DNA of 64,000 nucleotides from Aphelenchoides besseyi. Its lineage: Eukaryota > Nematoda > Chromadorea > Rhabditida > Aphelenchoididae. The stretch is from contig JAMPIQ010000001.1 of assembly GCA_024699855.1 (NCBI GenBank), positions 10,416,001 through 10,480,000 on the forward strand. Direction: 5' to 3'. Under the pieces are notes generated by a model. The model was given only the letters and a program-made list of their open reading frames with translations, was not told where the DNA came from and ran no database searches. Each line of letters opens with the position of its first letter. Within the stretch, counting starts at the first letter, position 1. The translations under genes were made by a program, and so were the position numbers. Positions 10,057-22,800 of this stretch are shown here, piece by piece.

Positions 10057-10330
10057 GCTATCAGCGCTCTTTTCAGCCATTTTCCGCTTTCATCGATTGC
10101 CTATTAGTCAAATCAATGCGTTCGAAGTCGATACGAAAGCGACCTGGAACTAGATGATAAGGTGTTAAATGGCTGTAAACGACGGAATTAACGTCAAATT
10201 GTTGTTTGACATTAAATTTCTGAGTAAAAAACCTTTTTCTTTGAGACTGCAGTTCATCTGAAAAACTCTTAACACGATCTTTCAGCGGGATTTTACGTCT
10301 AAAACACGAACCGGTTTGAAAAAATGGCAT

Positions 10331-10757
10331 TTTTGTCGAGAAATCAATTTCAGATTACACAATTACTATCAATTTACTATTCAGTAAGTTAACAAATCGG
10401 AGATTAGCTTTCGGGTTTAGTCAACCGGATTCGCTGCTCGATTGCGCGTGGTTAACCATCAAATGTCGATCCAATTTCGATAGCCAACTGCTCGAATATG
10501 CGCAGAGCAAATTGCCTCGGAACTCGAAACAACGATGCCTCTTCAGACGACAGTAACTCTTGTGTAAGCCGTTTGAAGAACTTTGCAACTAAATTATTCA
10601 ACTCACATGTAATTTAGATGTTTAACATCAGGACTAATGACTGTTCCTACAAGACAATGTGAGCAGCAACTGTCTAATCGTTTATTAATTGTCTTTACGT
10701 GTAATCGCCTAACAAACAAAATTAGAGACCGGCAATTGAGAGCGATAATCAAAAGAA
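10331..10757. other. No gene seen
   Basis: AT-rich spacer downstream of PARL (3' side of that minus-strand gene). No open frame, RNA gene or repeat was recognised. Confidence 0.45.
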
Positions 10758-12092
10758 TCACGCAGCAAAATACCATTCACAAACTCGAGTAATAAACGGA
10801 TGAAAATGCTTACGAACCCAATCTTCTCCATAGGTCGCATAGAATCTAAACACTTGGTATTCAGATGAAAGAAGTGCCGCGAACTTACAAACCAAAGAGT
10901 GAACCACCCAAATGAGCTGCGTGATCGAACAAACGAAATCGAAACAACAAACCGAGCAGATCAATGGCGATTAGCCCATAGATTGCTTCCTCGGCACTGA
11001 ACGTAAAGAACGGCATAAAAATGATGGACAGTCGGGCCTCGGGAATACGCATACAAGTGTAGGCCAGAATCGCACAAATGGCTCCGGACTATAAAACACA
11101 GATGAACGAAATTGATGTACAAAAGTAACTCACGGCTCCCAATGCCCGAACATTCGAACGAACTGCGTACTTTTGAACCAAACTCGTGAACGATGACAGA
11201 ACGCCGGCAGTGGTAAAAAAAGCAATGAACTGAAAGAAAAGAATCACTTTCCACTTATCCAACTCACTTGTTCAACACCAAGAAAACGTTCCACGGCTAT
11301 CGGAGCAAAACTGTAGAGAACGTACATATTAACAGCAAGATGCAAAAATGAGTAGTGAGAAAACACACTCAACAGCATCGGAGAGCACAAGCTTTCTGGA
11401 AACGCCAATGAAACTTTTCAGATTCGTGTAACCGACTTGAAGCAAAACTGTTCGTGAACCATCGATACATGAAAGCTTTCGTCTGTGGAATACGCCAAAC
11501 CAAAAACACCAATGCATTTAGCCTGCAAGAGCACGAATAGAAACAACCATTGAAGAACTAGGTACCCGATGATGGCCAAAATGGTTTTCTGTCCATCGGT
11601 CAATTGTTTTACCTCAATCGGTATCGGACTTTGTTCTTCTTCGCTCGTAAAAAGATCGGGAATCGGAAGCGTTAGATCTTGAAAGGTGTCTTGAAGACGA
11701 TGATGCTCTTGAATCTCTTTCAACGACTCCACAACCGCCGTTACCGTATAAACCACAGCAGAAACCTAAAAAAAAACTGAAAAGCCGAAAAAATCCAAAG
11801 ATCTTACTCCAACGGTGAATCCAAGTGCGCGCCACAGATGAGTGCCGGATCGAACGGGAATTGAGTCGGCGAACTCCAATTTTGGCCCACTTTCTTTTTG
11901 AAGTTCAGCCAATGGTCGTCGTTTGGTGGCAGCACGAACTTGATCACGAAAACGCGCCAATCGATTCAACGAAAACGAAGCGAATTTGCGTTGAAATGTT
12001 GTCGTTGAGTATCCCGTCGATTTGCACGACAACAGAAGCCGCTGGGCTGCGGGTTGAAGTACACAAATATTCTGACAATAACGACGCAGCAT
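10758..12092 (-). CDS. PARL: Mitochondrial rhomboid protease PARL
   Basis: An inner-membrane serine protease that cleaves substrates within the membrane. The start MLRRYCQNICVLQPAAQRLL is an arginine-rich mitochondrial presequence. A soluble stretch follows, then helices beginning with TILAIIGYLVLQWLFLFVLL. The catalytic serine lies in ALGASGAICAILAYTC (GxSG), and the histidine in LFDHAAHLGGSLFG. The loop CSPMLLSVFSHYSFLHLAVN carries the conserved His and Asn residues of PARL. The last intron (GTAAGTTCG to TGTTTAG) joins GGSLFG to LFYATYGEDWVRKHF, and the protein ends FITRVCEWYFAA. The ATG at 12092 is chosen over one 24 codons upstream because it begins the presequence. Confidence 0.9.
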
Positions 12093-12734
12093 TTTCAACT
12101 CATCTATCGAATAAGAAACACCGAGATAAAGATGAAAACAACGAAAACAGCCGAAGAAAAACAACCGTATGGTTATGAGACGACTTCGTTGGCAAAGTGT
12201 TCCAGTTGACCATCGATGTCAAACATCTCTTTGACTTTACATACTGGCAATCAGGATAACTGTATAGGAGTTTTGTCCTTTGATTTTTGAGATCATGAAA
12301 AATCCGAAATGCAGATGCTCATTAGATGCCTAATGAACTGAGAAGGCGGCTCGAAGATCGATCAGCGATGGTCGAATAGAAGTCGCCGATCGAACGGCCG
12401 CGTGGTTAGACCAACCGGTGAGTGGAAGCCTCACGAGCGGTTTCAGCTGGAGTTCTTCGGAGCTTTCTTTGGATAGTGCCAAGAGATGGAAACTTCATTT
12501 GCTGTATGACTCATAACTGCAAAAATTCAATTTCCATTTCAATCTTCTTTTATCAGAATTCCACTACCGATGAAGGGGCTGAACAAACAGTCCATCAGGG
12601 CTTTTTGTCCGCCGGAAATCATAATTGAGACTCAATTTATGATTTTCACTGTTTTTTTGGAGTTAACGTCATTTGGTTTGACGACTATATAAAGGGCTAT
12701 TGACATCATTGGACAAAAATTGAACTACGGGAAC
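12093..12734. other. Divergent intergenic region between PARL and the cysteine-rich gene
   Basis: No gene is supported. A 68-codon plus-strand frame (12422-12628) has no start context or motif. The region should hold the promoters of both neighbours; only the TATA box near 12686 is distinct. Confidence 0.45.
12686..12694 (+). promoter_or_regulatory. TATA box of the cysteine-rich secreted protein gene
   Basis: TATATAAAG lies 41 bases before the ATG at 12735. With a start site about 30 bases downstream this gives a very short leader, as expected for a compact secreted-protein gene. Confidence 0.55.
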
Positions 12735-13798
12735 ATGAAAAAGGTAACAACAAATCAGTTATTTTAAAGATGGATTTCAGTGCTTCGTACTCTTTCTTTT
12801 CATTTCTGTGTCTTGTGAATCGGCTATAACCGGAGATGTGAACACAACCGCTCTATCGACGTTGGTACGTTCGAAACGTCAAAGTTATTGGTATCTTTGT
12901 GGTCGCTATCCGAATCAATACTACTCACGTTACCGTTTGTTTCGAATTGCACAAGTTCAGATCATTTGGTTTTAGCGTGTTATGCGTACGGGAACTCTCG
13001 ATGTGAAAATGGAGGTCAGAAGTTGGGAGTTGGCTGCACAATCGCCAATCAATGTGTTCCCTATCATCGTGGGACGGTGGCTTGTATTCGCGGTTGTTGT
13101 TGCACAGTTCCTGGACCATACATTCCACAGCCCGGACGTCCAGTCGGGCCTGCAGGTACATGGATCGAGTAACTGCTGCAAAATTTCGTATTCAGGTTTT
13201 TGTCCAAGTGGTCAGTTGAGTCAAATTCGATGCTCAGCTCCTGGTCAATGTTCGACATCACAGACGTAAGTACTTTTTGGCTACAATTCTAATATCCGCT
13301 TTAAGTTGTATGAGCGGATTGTGTTGCACGCGTCGACAAAACGAATACACTGGTTAGCTATCTATATGAATATTTGATATCGGGATTATAGTCGCTTGTG
13401 GCGGTAACTTTGCAATTGCTCAGTGTTCTGCACGACGAACATGCCAATCGAGTTATGTTTGTACGGCCGGAAACTACTGGTAACCAATCACTAATCATTT
13501 CCACTTGACTTCGCTGTTTAGCTGCCAATGTCCGGTTGGTAGATCCGGTGGTCGTTGCAATCGAGTGAATTTTTTCGTATACTTTCCATTTTTGACCGTT
13601 GACTTTACAGGGACGCTGCTCGCGCGGATACACGTGCCATTCAAACGGCTACTGTTGTGCACAGTGTCCAGGAAATGTAAGTGATCGATTGTGCTATCGG
13701 ATGGAAACAACGATTCTTAGGTTATGCCATATGGAATGTGCGTGAATGGCCAGTGCGGCGGTGGAAGACGGTGCATCACGGGAAACATTTGTTGCTAA
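12735..13798 (+). CDS. Secreted cysteine-rich repeat protein (EB/lustrin-like modules)
   Basis: The ATG exon encodes only MKK. A 36-39 base intron leads to CFVLFLFISVSCESA, which completes a signal peptide. About eight small exons follow, all in phase, with GTAAGT or GTTA donors. The mature chain has repeated modules with glycine and CC pairs: CYAYGNSRCENGGQKLGVGC, CIRGCCCTVPGP, FCPSGQLSQIRCSAPGQC, CMSGLCCTRRQ, ACGGNFAIAQCSARRTC, CQCPVGRSGGRCN, GYTCHSNGYCCAQCPG, and the end CGGGRRCITGNICC. These resemble the EB and lustrin-type repeats found in nematode secreted and cuticle proteins, though the exact family is an inference. It is probably extracellular, in cuticle or immune roles. TATA lies upstream and AATAAA downstream. 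Confidence 0.8.
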
Positions 13799-13820
13799 TA
13801 AGTGAATTACACGAACCGAA

Positions 13821-13826
13821 AATAAA
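13821..13826 (+). terminator. Poly(A) signal AATAAA
   Basis: AATAAA lies 23 bases after the stop at 13798, the expected distance for the cysteine-rich gene. Confidence 0.6.
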
Positions 13827-14498
13827 GCAAATTGGAATTTTCGAAAGATTGCGGTAAAAGCGAACTGAAGGTCAAGATCTGAAACAACGAATAGCGGCAG
13901 CGTGACGTTTTGTTGTGACCCTGAAACGTGCGAGTGAATTGAAATTACTTCGACTGTTGGGTTTGATCAACAAACAGACGACTTGTTGTTAAGTCGTTTC
14001 GATTTGCTTATTTGGAAGAGTTGGCTTTCAGTCCCGACGAAGTTCAAATCGATCACTCCGCCTGAGCTCGCGAGTTTTTCTGTGCATTCGTGTACCAAGG
14101 ATCCAAGGACACGAGTTGTTCTTCGGGATCACAAACGAAAGAACCAAATTTGGTCGATCATTACGCTTAACAAGAAGACCAACGGCGTTCTTTCAAGGCC
14201 ACTTTTCAGTCGACGGTTTGCGGACACTTGCAAATCTGGGAACGCTCATTACACGACCTTCAACTCCTTGACATCAATCATTTGAAGTTTTTTGTGTTAA
14301 AATCCACTTGAATGTTGGAATAAGTTTACTGTTTGTCTTCAAATTCAGTGAGAAGAATTGATAGTCAGATAGAAACCGTCTTCGATTTACAACATTGACC
14401 TTGATCTGAAGTTACTGCGCCGTTAGCGTGCAAAACTTCCGTCTGATTGTGTTCAATTTAACATCTTTAAAGTTTTCAGCTTTAAGTTCGCAGTCACG
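13827..14498. other. No gene seen
   Basis: The spacer before the astacin gene. A 100-codon plus-strand frame (13983-14285) was judged non-coding: no ATG start, no splice context and no motif. Confidence 0.4.
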
Positions 14499-17439
14499 AT
14501 GCTCAAACCGAGAACGTTGATTGTTTGTTTGTTGTTTTGTTTGATTGAAGTTCATTCAGAGGTAACCTTGATTTCATCGAATAGCTATCGTGTTGTAGAA
14601 TTTAATCGCTGCCGATGATTTGAGCGATTTCGCGGAGGTGAAGTCGCTGCTGAACGAAATACGCACCGTTTCACTTATTCGTCATGGCCAACTGTTTGAC
14701 TACGTAATCGAACCATTACTGTCATTTATGACTTTATTTGCTGTAGGATCCAAATGTTACCAAAAATCAGATTATGCACGCAAACTTTGACGAGGGAACG
14801 GAGGCGAGTGTTAATCGTCGTTATATCGAAGATCTTTTCGAGAACGATATCCTTTTGACCGTCGACCAGGCCAAAGATATTCTCCAAGAAGTGAAAGGAT
14901 GTAAGGTAAAAGTCTCTCATCGCATTTTATTGGCACTTACAGCGCCAAAACGAAAAACTCGACAAGCTCAACCGGGAGAGAAATATTACTGGAAATCAAC
15001 GAACATTTCATTTCGTCTTTACTACTCGGACAGTAAGCTATGAAACCACACTTTATTGAGATTTTGTGTTTAGAGGATTGGCAAAATCTTATCCATCAAG
15101 CCCATCGACATATCGAATCGGAAACGTGTATTCGATTCATCGAAAACGGCACCGATCGTGATTATCTGCTCTACACTCGTGGCTCGGGTTGTTGGTCGAA
15201 CGTTGGACGAATTGGTTAGTCACGTATTTTATCGAATTATTCACGAGTTTCTAGGTGGTCGGCAACAAGTTTCCATTGGCTATGGTTGTGATGCGGTGAG
15301 TAGTTCCAAAACAAACGCCAATTTCCCGGTATAGATGGGAATCGTAGCTCATGAAACACTTCACGCATTGGCTCTATGGCACGAACAATCGAGAACAGAT
15401 CGTGACGATTACATTAACATCGAATGGAAGAACATTTTTCGCGTATGCCAACATCTTGAGTAATGTTTTCGATTTGTGATTCAGGGAACTGAAAGTAACT
15501 TTGAAAAACGAACACCAAGAAATAGCGAAAACTACGGTCAAGCCTATGATACGGGATCTGTGAGTTCACAGGCGAATTGGAATGATAATCTTTACAATTC
15601 AGGTGATGCACTACGGTTCAAAAGCTTTCAGTACCGACTGGGAATCGTAGGACATACTCTCGAATTAACAAATTCATTGTCATTGTTTAGTTATTCAATT
15701 CTCACAAGAGATCCCAACTATCAACTCACTATCGGACAACGAGCATCGATCTCGTTCAAAGACGCAAAAATGATCAACACTCGTTATTGTACAGGTGAGT
15801 TATCGAGATGGACGATGGTGATTGAAAAGCTCAGAAATTTGTTCAAAAAAACTGAGCTGCGAAAATGGTGGATATACCGATCCGAACAATTGCGAGCTTT
15901 GCAAGTGTCCAGATGGTTATGGCGGCTCGTTGTGCAAATCTGTTCCTCCGAGTAGTCAGTTTTCGATTACAATATCAGAAGTCAATTTGTGGATTTCAGA
16001 TTTAGTGTCGTGTCGAGGTGGTGAATTGGACGCTTGGACGCAAGTTCGTGAATTAAACAGTCCACCACTTGAACCGGGAACTCGTTGTTATTGGCGAATA
16101 AAAGCGAAACGTGGTCAAGTTGTTCAGTTGAATGTTTCGAGTGTTAGTTTTGAGTGTAATAATGCGTGTACAAGTTACGTTGAAATCAAGTACAAACGAC
16201 AGAAACAAACAACCGGTGAGAAGAGGATATGATTGATAGACGAATAATTCTAAGGCGCTCGACTTTGCTGCGAATCTTCAAAAAATCCGATTGTTTCTGA
16301 AAACGACGAGGTTTTGATAATCTACTACGGTGACACAAACATCGTACGCGGTTGGCTTGGATTTCAGCTAACATATCAATCAGGTACAAGCGACACTTAA
16401 GCGACGTAATCCCATAATCTTCAGTTGACCCTCGACGATACACGTTGACGAGCGTAACAGCTGATCCGGATGTTTCGGTAATTTGCATTTACATTCTACG
16501 ACTTTACCGGTCATTTAGATAGAACCAACCGAATCTTTCACAACAATCGAAGAAACTACAGAATCAACAACAACTCAAACGACGACAACCACTGAGATTT
16601 CGACGAGTTCAACGACGCTGTCTTCACGGCCAGCGACTTGGAGCGAATGGGGTGGTTGGAGTGGGTTAGTAATGTCTTGAAATCAAAAACAATCGCTTTT
16701 CCAGCTGCACAGCGACATGCGGAGGTTGTGGCAAAAGGAAAAGAGTTCGAGCGTGTTATGGTGGAGATCAGAAATGCGAGTAAGTTGAACCTATTCGAAA
16801 ATATTCACCATCGAGCGAATGAAGAGGTGATCGTCAGGAAATTGGAACCTGTGCCGAACAATCCTGTAGCTATAAAGCGAAAACAACGCGTTGCGACGGT
16901 CGTTTGGTTTTGCCGTGTGATTTGCTTGAACGGTTGGATTTCGGAACAACTCGATTGCCGTCGAATGCGAAAGTCGATGGTAAGTGTGTACTTGGATATG
17001 AACGTCAAATCATTTTAGATCAATCGAAACGACGAGCTCGACATAGTCGATCGGTTCTTGCACGCACGATGTTAGAAGATTTGTCAATTTCCACGAAAAC
17101 TCCAACGAATGAAAACAACGATTCTGAAGTTGCTTTCCTGCCAATGACGTCGCGAAACGCTCAGATTTTACGCGAAATTCATCAGGAAAATGCCGTTCGG
17201 ACGAAACGTTTCGTCGATGGAAACAAACAGTTGGATATGAAAATTTACTGCGAGAAGTAAGATGAAATCCTAAAAGCAATAATTTCGATTGTTTCAGACA
17301 TTTCACTTACAACTGTCCAACTAATTTGCTGACCATTTCGATGGACTGGAAGACCGCAAAGGATACGATCATGGCTTCGGATACTCGACTTTGTTGCGAG
17401 GGTTTCACAAGCAGAGCGGGAAGATGTGTGAAGAATTGA
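14499..17439 (+). CDS. Astacin metalloprotease with EGF, CUB and thrombospondin type 1 domains (NAS-36/37-like)
   Basis: A secreted zinc endopeptidase. In C. elegans, proteins of this layout (NAS-36, NAS-37) act in moulting. It runs from the signal peptide [20 protein letters not shown] through a propeptide to a catalytic domain starting near [15 protein letters not shown]. The zinc motif reads [19 protein letters not shown] and the Met-turn [11 protein letters not shown]. Next come an EGF module ([22 protein letters not shown]), a CUB domain ([32 protein letters not shown]), a threonine-rich linker, and a thrombospondin repeat ([26 protein letters not shown]). A tail with basic clusters ([17 protein letters not shown]) and cysteines ends [12 protein letters not shown]. 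More than ten short introns, phases consistent where checked. The usual Gly of HExxHxxGxxH is Ala. Confidence 0.88.
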
Positions 17440-17856
17440 AAGAATGTAGTTTTCGAATAAACCGAATATCAATGTGCGAAGTAATAGAAAGATCAATGTC
17501 CACAAAAGCTGCAAACTGAAGAAGCTAACAAGAAAACTTGTATTGCTCACTCCTTATCTTTAAGCTGATATTAAGAACCCAATTAATTTGAGCATCTGTT
17601 TAATCAGATGGTCACAAAATCAATGCATAAGCCTGAAAACGGGAACATGACGACCAAGCCTTTCGTTTTATTGACCGTTGCATTAGCCGCCAAAAAGATC
17701 ACCGTGAGCCTCAATCAAACAAAAGTCAGCTGTCACGCTTCGCAATTTCACTCAACATCCGCCTTTGTCACCGTCCTCTTTATGACTTTGGCTGTTGATT
17801 CTTTAGCTGGCAAATACTAAAAGTTTCCGGATCCTGTTTGATTTCAATTGCGCAGA
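17440..17856. other. No confident gene
   Basis: The spacer between the astacin and syntrophin genes. A 70-codon frame (17608-17820) starts with ATG and has a hydrophobic middle (FVLLTVALAA), but nothing else supports it. Confidence 0.4.
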
Positions 17857-19754
17857 ATGAAGAACCGGAGCCGAAATTTGGACGTGGTAAGTTGATTGGC
17901 TTAGATATTCAATTCTCTTTAGATTCATAGCGGGATGGTCCTTTTGAGTGACGAGAAGGGTCGCGGACGACCGGCTAAATTGGTTTTGACCAAAGGTACC
18001 GGATGAAACCTCTTCTTCTTTTTCATTTGAACTTCAGAACAACTTTCAATTCAAGTTCACGCGGGAAGTGGAGACGATGCATCTTCGATTAGTGGGTTGG
18101 CAGAAGCCTCCGAAACAACTCTGTCGAATAAACCGCGAACAGTGAACATTTCGAAAACAAAAGACGGTCTTGGGTTGTCCATTAAGGTTTTATAACAACA
18201 ATAATAGTGATCTGATTGAATATTTAGGGCGGAAACGATGGAACAACCGCCGTTCCGATTGTTATTTCGAAGGTTTTGCCAAACTTTCCCGCCGCTCAGA
18301 CAGGACAAATTTTCGTTGGTGATGCGATTGTTGAGATCAACGGCGTGGGTACCGAGAATAAAAGTCACGAAGACGTTGTCAATATGCTCCGTGAAGCTCC
18401 TGATCCAAATGTAACTCTCACTCTTCGACACAACAGTCAAATGGCGCCGTTGCTGAGGTATGGTAGTGTTCCAAATGCGCAATTCTTTGCCTTCAGATCG
18501 AATTCTATGAAACGTTTGAGTGGAAGTGTCAACGACTCAATTATCGAGGTTAACATGTTTAAAGTAAGTCGATTAAGAGTTTTGAGTTTAATCCACTGTT
18601 TAGATTCAAAGCGCATTGAAGACGGCAACTGAACGAGCACGTGAAGCGGCTTCGATGAAAGAAGACGATTTGACTTCAACCCAATGGAAAACTATCAACA
18701 AACTCCCACTTCCGATGGCCATCGTTTCTCGCTACTTGTGGTCTACTGACAAACTTCGAAACAACGCGTTTGAAGTCCGAAGCGTTGACGGTCGATCTTC
18801 CGGAGTCATTCATTGCGAAGATCGCGGGGCGCTGGACCTGTGGATCAAATTCATCGACAATCATATTGCAGCATTAAATAAGAAGTCAATCAAAATGAGC
18901 AACAAATTCCTTCATCCATCCGAACACGTGAGTTTCAAGCAATTGATAGACGGGAAATCGTGGTTTCAGATCAGCTACATCGGTTGGGTCGAAGAGCGAA
19001 TGCCGCCCAACTATTTTGACGATCCAAAGTTGCGTTGGGAGCAGAGGTTCATTATTCTAAAGGGTTCGGATTTGTGCGTTTTCGAAACTCCACCGGTGAG
19101 TTCGAACCGCGTTGTCCGTTTATTTTCGTTTCAGCTGAACTCCGAAGAATTGGACAAATGTGTTTGTTTGTATAAGATCTACGAAACAGCGTTGAAAACG
19201 GCGGTCAAACGACGAGATCGGCGTGAACACATTTTCTGTTTAGACACTTACTTAGGTCAAAGTCACTACTTTTCCTTGCACGGTTCCACTCAATTGCAAC
19301 AGTTCGAGACTGCCTATTACAATTGTGTTTACAAGTCTGTAACCACGATGCAAGCCCGAACGTTCGCGTGCAGCTACGACGGTCGACCAGCCGGTTTCGT
19401 TTTGGACATCAAAGCTGGATTCAGTATGTACGATATTCCGACCAAAGTTTGTTTTCCATTTAACCCCAATTGATCCTATGATTCAGAAATACATTTGGCA
19501 ATACGGTTTCGAAGAACTCGAGTCCTCATCAGATGACGGAAAGATGCGATTGCAGTTGGTCTACAAATTGCAAACTCCGAATCCGTTCAGTGCTCTGGAT
19601 GTCAAAGTGAGTTCAATGGTTGACAGCAAAAAAATGTGTTTAGGAAATTGAATGCGATCAGATCCTAGCGGTAGTGTTTACGATGCACGCTTTCTACGTA
19701 ACAAAAATCATGGGCGCTGATCCGGAACACTTGAAAGCGACACCACTGAGTTGA
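17857..19754 (+). CDS. stn-2: Gamma-type syntrophin (PDZ and PH domain scaffold)
   Basis: An adaptor of the dystrophin complex that docks signalling proteins at the membrane. The short exon MKNRSRNLDV leads to the split first PH half. The PDZ domain follows: TKDGLGLSIKGG, VPIVISKVLPNFPAAQTGQI, FVGDAIVEINGV, HEDVVNMLREA. Next come the rest of the PH segment and PH2: WKTINKLPLPMAIVSRYLWS, GVIHCEDRGALDLWIKFID, ISYIGWVEERMPPNYFDDP, RWEQRFIILKGSDLCVFETP, and a C-terminal syntrophin-unique part ending ADPEHLKATPLS. The spacing GLGLSIKGG with VPIVISKV is the gamma-syntrophin form, so the nematode name stn-2 is inferred from family, not proven orthology. It lies 417 bases after the astacin gene on the same strand. 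Confidence 0.87.
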
Positions 19755-19867
19755 TTGGTTGAAATAAACTCAGATAATGACAGTTGACTGGTCAAATGTC
19801 TACAAACAGCTTTTATTCAAAAGCATTTACTACAACCATCTTATGCGTTTGTACAGAATCTCGGCAA

Positions 19868-22800
19868 TCAACTCGATTTCATTCCTCGTTTCTGGTTCAG
19901 ACGTCTCTCGTGTTCTTCGCGGCGCTGACGTTGTTTCTCCACGATTTCGCGTTTTCGTTGCTCGTGCAACGCTTCGTCAAGACCGGCAATCTCTTCATTA
20001 GCGTCCCAATTGCCAAACGAATCGTCGGGCCCATTGGCAATGGCATTCAGATCCAGATCGCCGAGTTCGCTGGTGTGCTGCTGAAAAACGAAACGATTAG
20101 AGAGTTTGGTCGATGACTCATTTTTGCAATCTTCTCCCCCCTTCTCGTAATTACGCCTCTTAGCATCTTCCCGCCACTCGATCGCCGCTCTGTTAGTTAA
20201 GCAGAGTCAATTTCGTTGCTCATCTTCGAAATCGAATGAGATGAAAGATCAGGTTTTTTCATCGATGAACATTCACATGAAGTTCGCAACAAAGTACATG
20301 GCCTTCGAGTCCGGTAATTTCAAAACGAAAGTAAACAGAGCGAACCATTTAAATTGTGCATCTAATTCGAAGGTTTGCACCAATTTCACAGTGTTTTTCA
20401 ATCCAATTAATCGCACGGCGGGTGTTTGTTCGATTTTTGAATTCTTTCCGTTTACTCTTGATCTCGTCAATTAGAAGCCAGAGGGCGATTTGCGCAATCC
20501 CTCGCACTCAAACGGATTCTCATCAGCTCTGGAGTTGTGCTTGAACACAACCGTTTGGATTGTTTTCAAGACTTCAGCTTCCCACCAAGTTCCGGCCTAC
20601 AGTTTTCCCGTGTTGTGTAACAAATTTGTGCGTCGTTGCAAGCAAACTTTTCGTGCAAACAAAATCGCATTCAAAAGCCGGAAATCGCTCTTCGCACCAT
20701 AACCATTGAGTGACCTTCCAAGAAGTTCGATTGTTTGCGTTGTCGTTAGCGCAACAATAAGCGGCCTCCCCGAGCTTTTCGTGTAGTTGGTTTCCGGACT
20801 GAGATTCTTGTAAGCAAATCAAAAACTTTTCGAATCGCTTCCACTCCTCCAACGACCACTTCGATTCCCACTGACCATTGGGCGACATCTCCCCACCATC
20901 AAAACTGTTGTCGTTTCAAGAGGATAAGAAAACATCACGGCAAAAGATGAGTCTCTACGGCGAGCAGAAGTGCGGAACCGGGAAGTCGCCGTTTTTTGGT
21001 TGTCGCGGAAGAAGTGAAAGTTGGGCGTTTGATTAACTTTCGCGTCGAAAGATGAGGAGGATTAAGCAAATTAGTTTCTTTTTCTTCACGTCAACAATCA
21101 TCCTCGTATTCTTGCTGACCGTTCACGTGTGTGTTTAAATTCGATTGTACGATCGACGGATTCACTCACTTGTACCAGAGTTTATCTGCGGAGTTCAGGT
21201 CGCGGGTTTCCAACTAGATTTTTGTACAATCACCTCGTTCGACTTCAACTCGTGAATCAATCAAAATGACCATTCACATTCGACGCTAATTCTCGTTGTC
21301 GTTAAACGAAACCGCCGACTTCGCTCACACGGATGTGAAACCCTACGGTTGAAGTCCAGCGGATTGCCGTTCCAATGAATCGAGCTGTCGAGCTTCGCGA
21401 ATCAGTTGCAGAAACGATTTGCTCAACCGTTAACATCCCTCTCCGAAATGACCGTCAGCTTGTTTTTTATGATTCCGCCGGTTGACTTTGAAATCGAATC
21501 GTCAGTCAAATGAAAATTTGCGCAGGTATTTCGCCATTTGACTGCTCATAAACCCCGCAAACTGGATTGGCGATCTGTACGAGTTTTCTTTCTTATTGCA
21601 CCTGTTTTTCCGAATCTGAACGGCAACTGATGCCAAACCATCTCTTTTGTCACTTCGACGAACACTGCGGGAGTCGCGAGCCGGAAGGTCGATTTCCGGA
21701 TTCGAGTTATGATTCACGAGTTTTCATTGAATGACCGTCACACTTCCCAACCATTGAACAATTGTGTCGACTTTAATGTGTGAACTGAAACCGAAAGGGT
21801 TTTGTTGACTTCGATTGTGGAAGCGTGACATTGAAACGAAACTCAATGCCGATCAAAATGACCATCAAACTTAAAGGTCAACGGTAGTTCCTGCACTTCT
21901 TGACTATTTCGTTTGATTTAATTGCTTGTTAGCAACATTTTCGTGCATCAGTTTCCTTTTCCAAAACGCCTTTTGATCCGTCAGATTGAACCTGGATTTT
22001 GTTTTCGCTTGGCAGATTGCCGACAAAGAAGAAATCGGTTGTAATCCACGTTCCTGACCTCTGTTATTGTATTCAGACCGCTCCGATCGCTTCAAGGCGG
22101 ACATGAGTGTTGAGGGTATTCGGGCGTTTAAAAACGAAAGTTTATAAGTTAACGCGTACAATAAGTTTTTGTCAGTGACCGTTTATGTTAGCAATTGCAC
22201 AAGAAGCCTTCTAATTGATATTTCCGGCGGCCGATTGCAAATTATCGTGCTCTTCCGCTCCTTGAACATCGGACGTAATTCGCGTGCAAAAACTGACCAT
22301 TCCACTCTTAACACGATTATGTATTCATTAGCGGAGTGTTTGCTGATGAGAACAAGCGGACAGGTGAATCTCCGTGTTTACTCGAATAACAACGAATGTG
22401 GGAGTCAATTCACGCATCATTGACTCTGACGACTTAAACCGTTCAAGAAACCCAACGGCTTCAATTGGACCCTCATACAAGATCTTGCCTCGAAATCCCT
22501 TTTTTGTTGTAACCCACGGCCTTGAGCTTCGTCAGCCTGAGGTGTGAAACGAGTCGACGAAGACGAAAAAGTGAAAATGCGATCTTCGATGCGACGGCAA
22601 AAACAAGTTATCTAACCTTTCCGTCGGTCTCAATCCTCTTCCCATTACCTTGACCGATGTTTTTGGCGGCTATTTCTTCGAAAAATGACGTAGCAATATG
22701 ATGAGTTGTTTGATGACATCAATCAAGTTTTGATTGTCTGCATGATAAGCTACTGGAAAAAAAGGAACGCGCGACAGCCATTAGGTTTCACTTTCGAACA

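Noticed and set aside
13983..14285. A 100-codon plus-strand open frame
   Set aside because: It has no ATG at the start, no motif and no splice or promoter context; probably chance.
17608..17820. A 70-codon plus-strand frame with a hydrophobic middle
   Set aside because: There is no signal-peptide start, and it is isolated between two well-defined genes.
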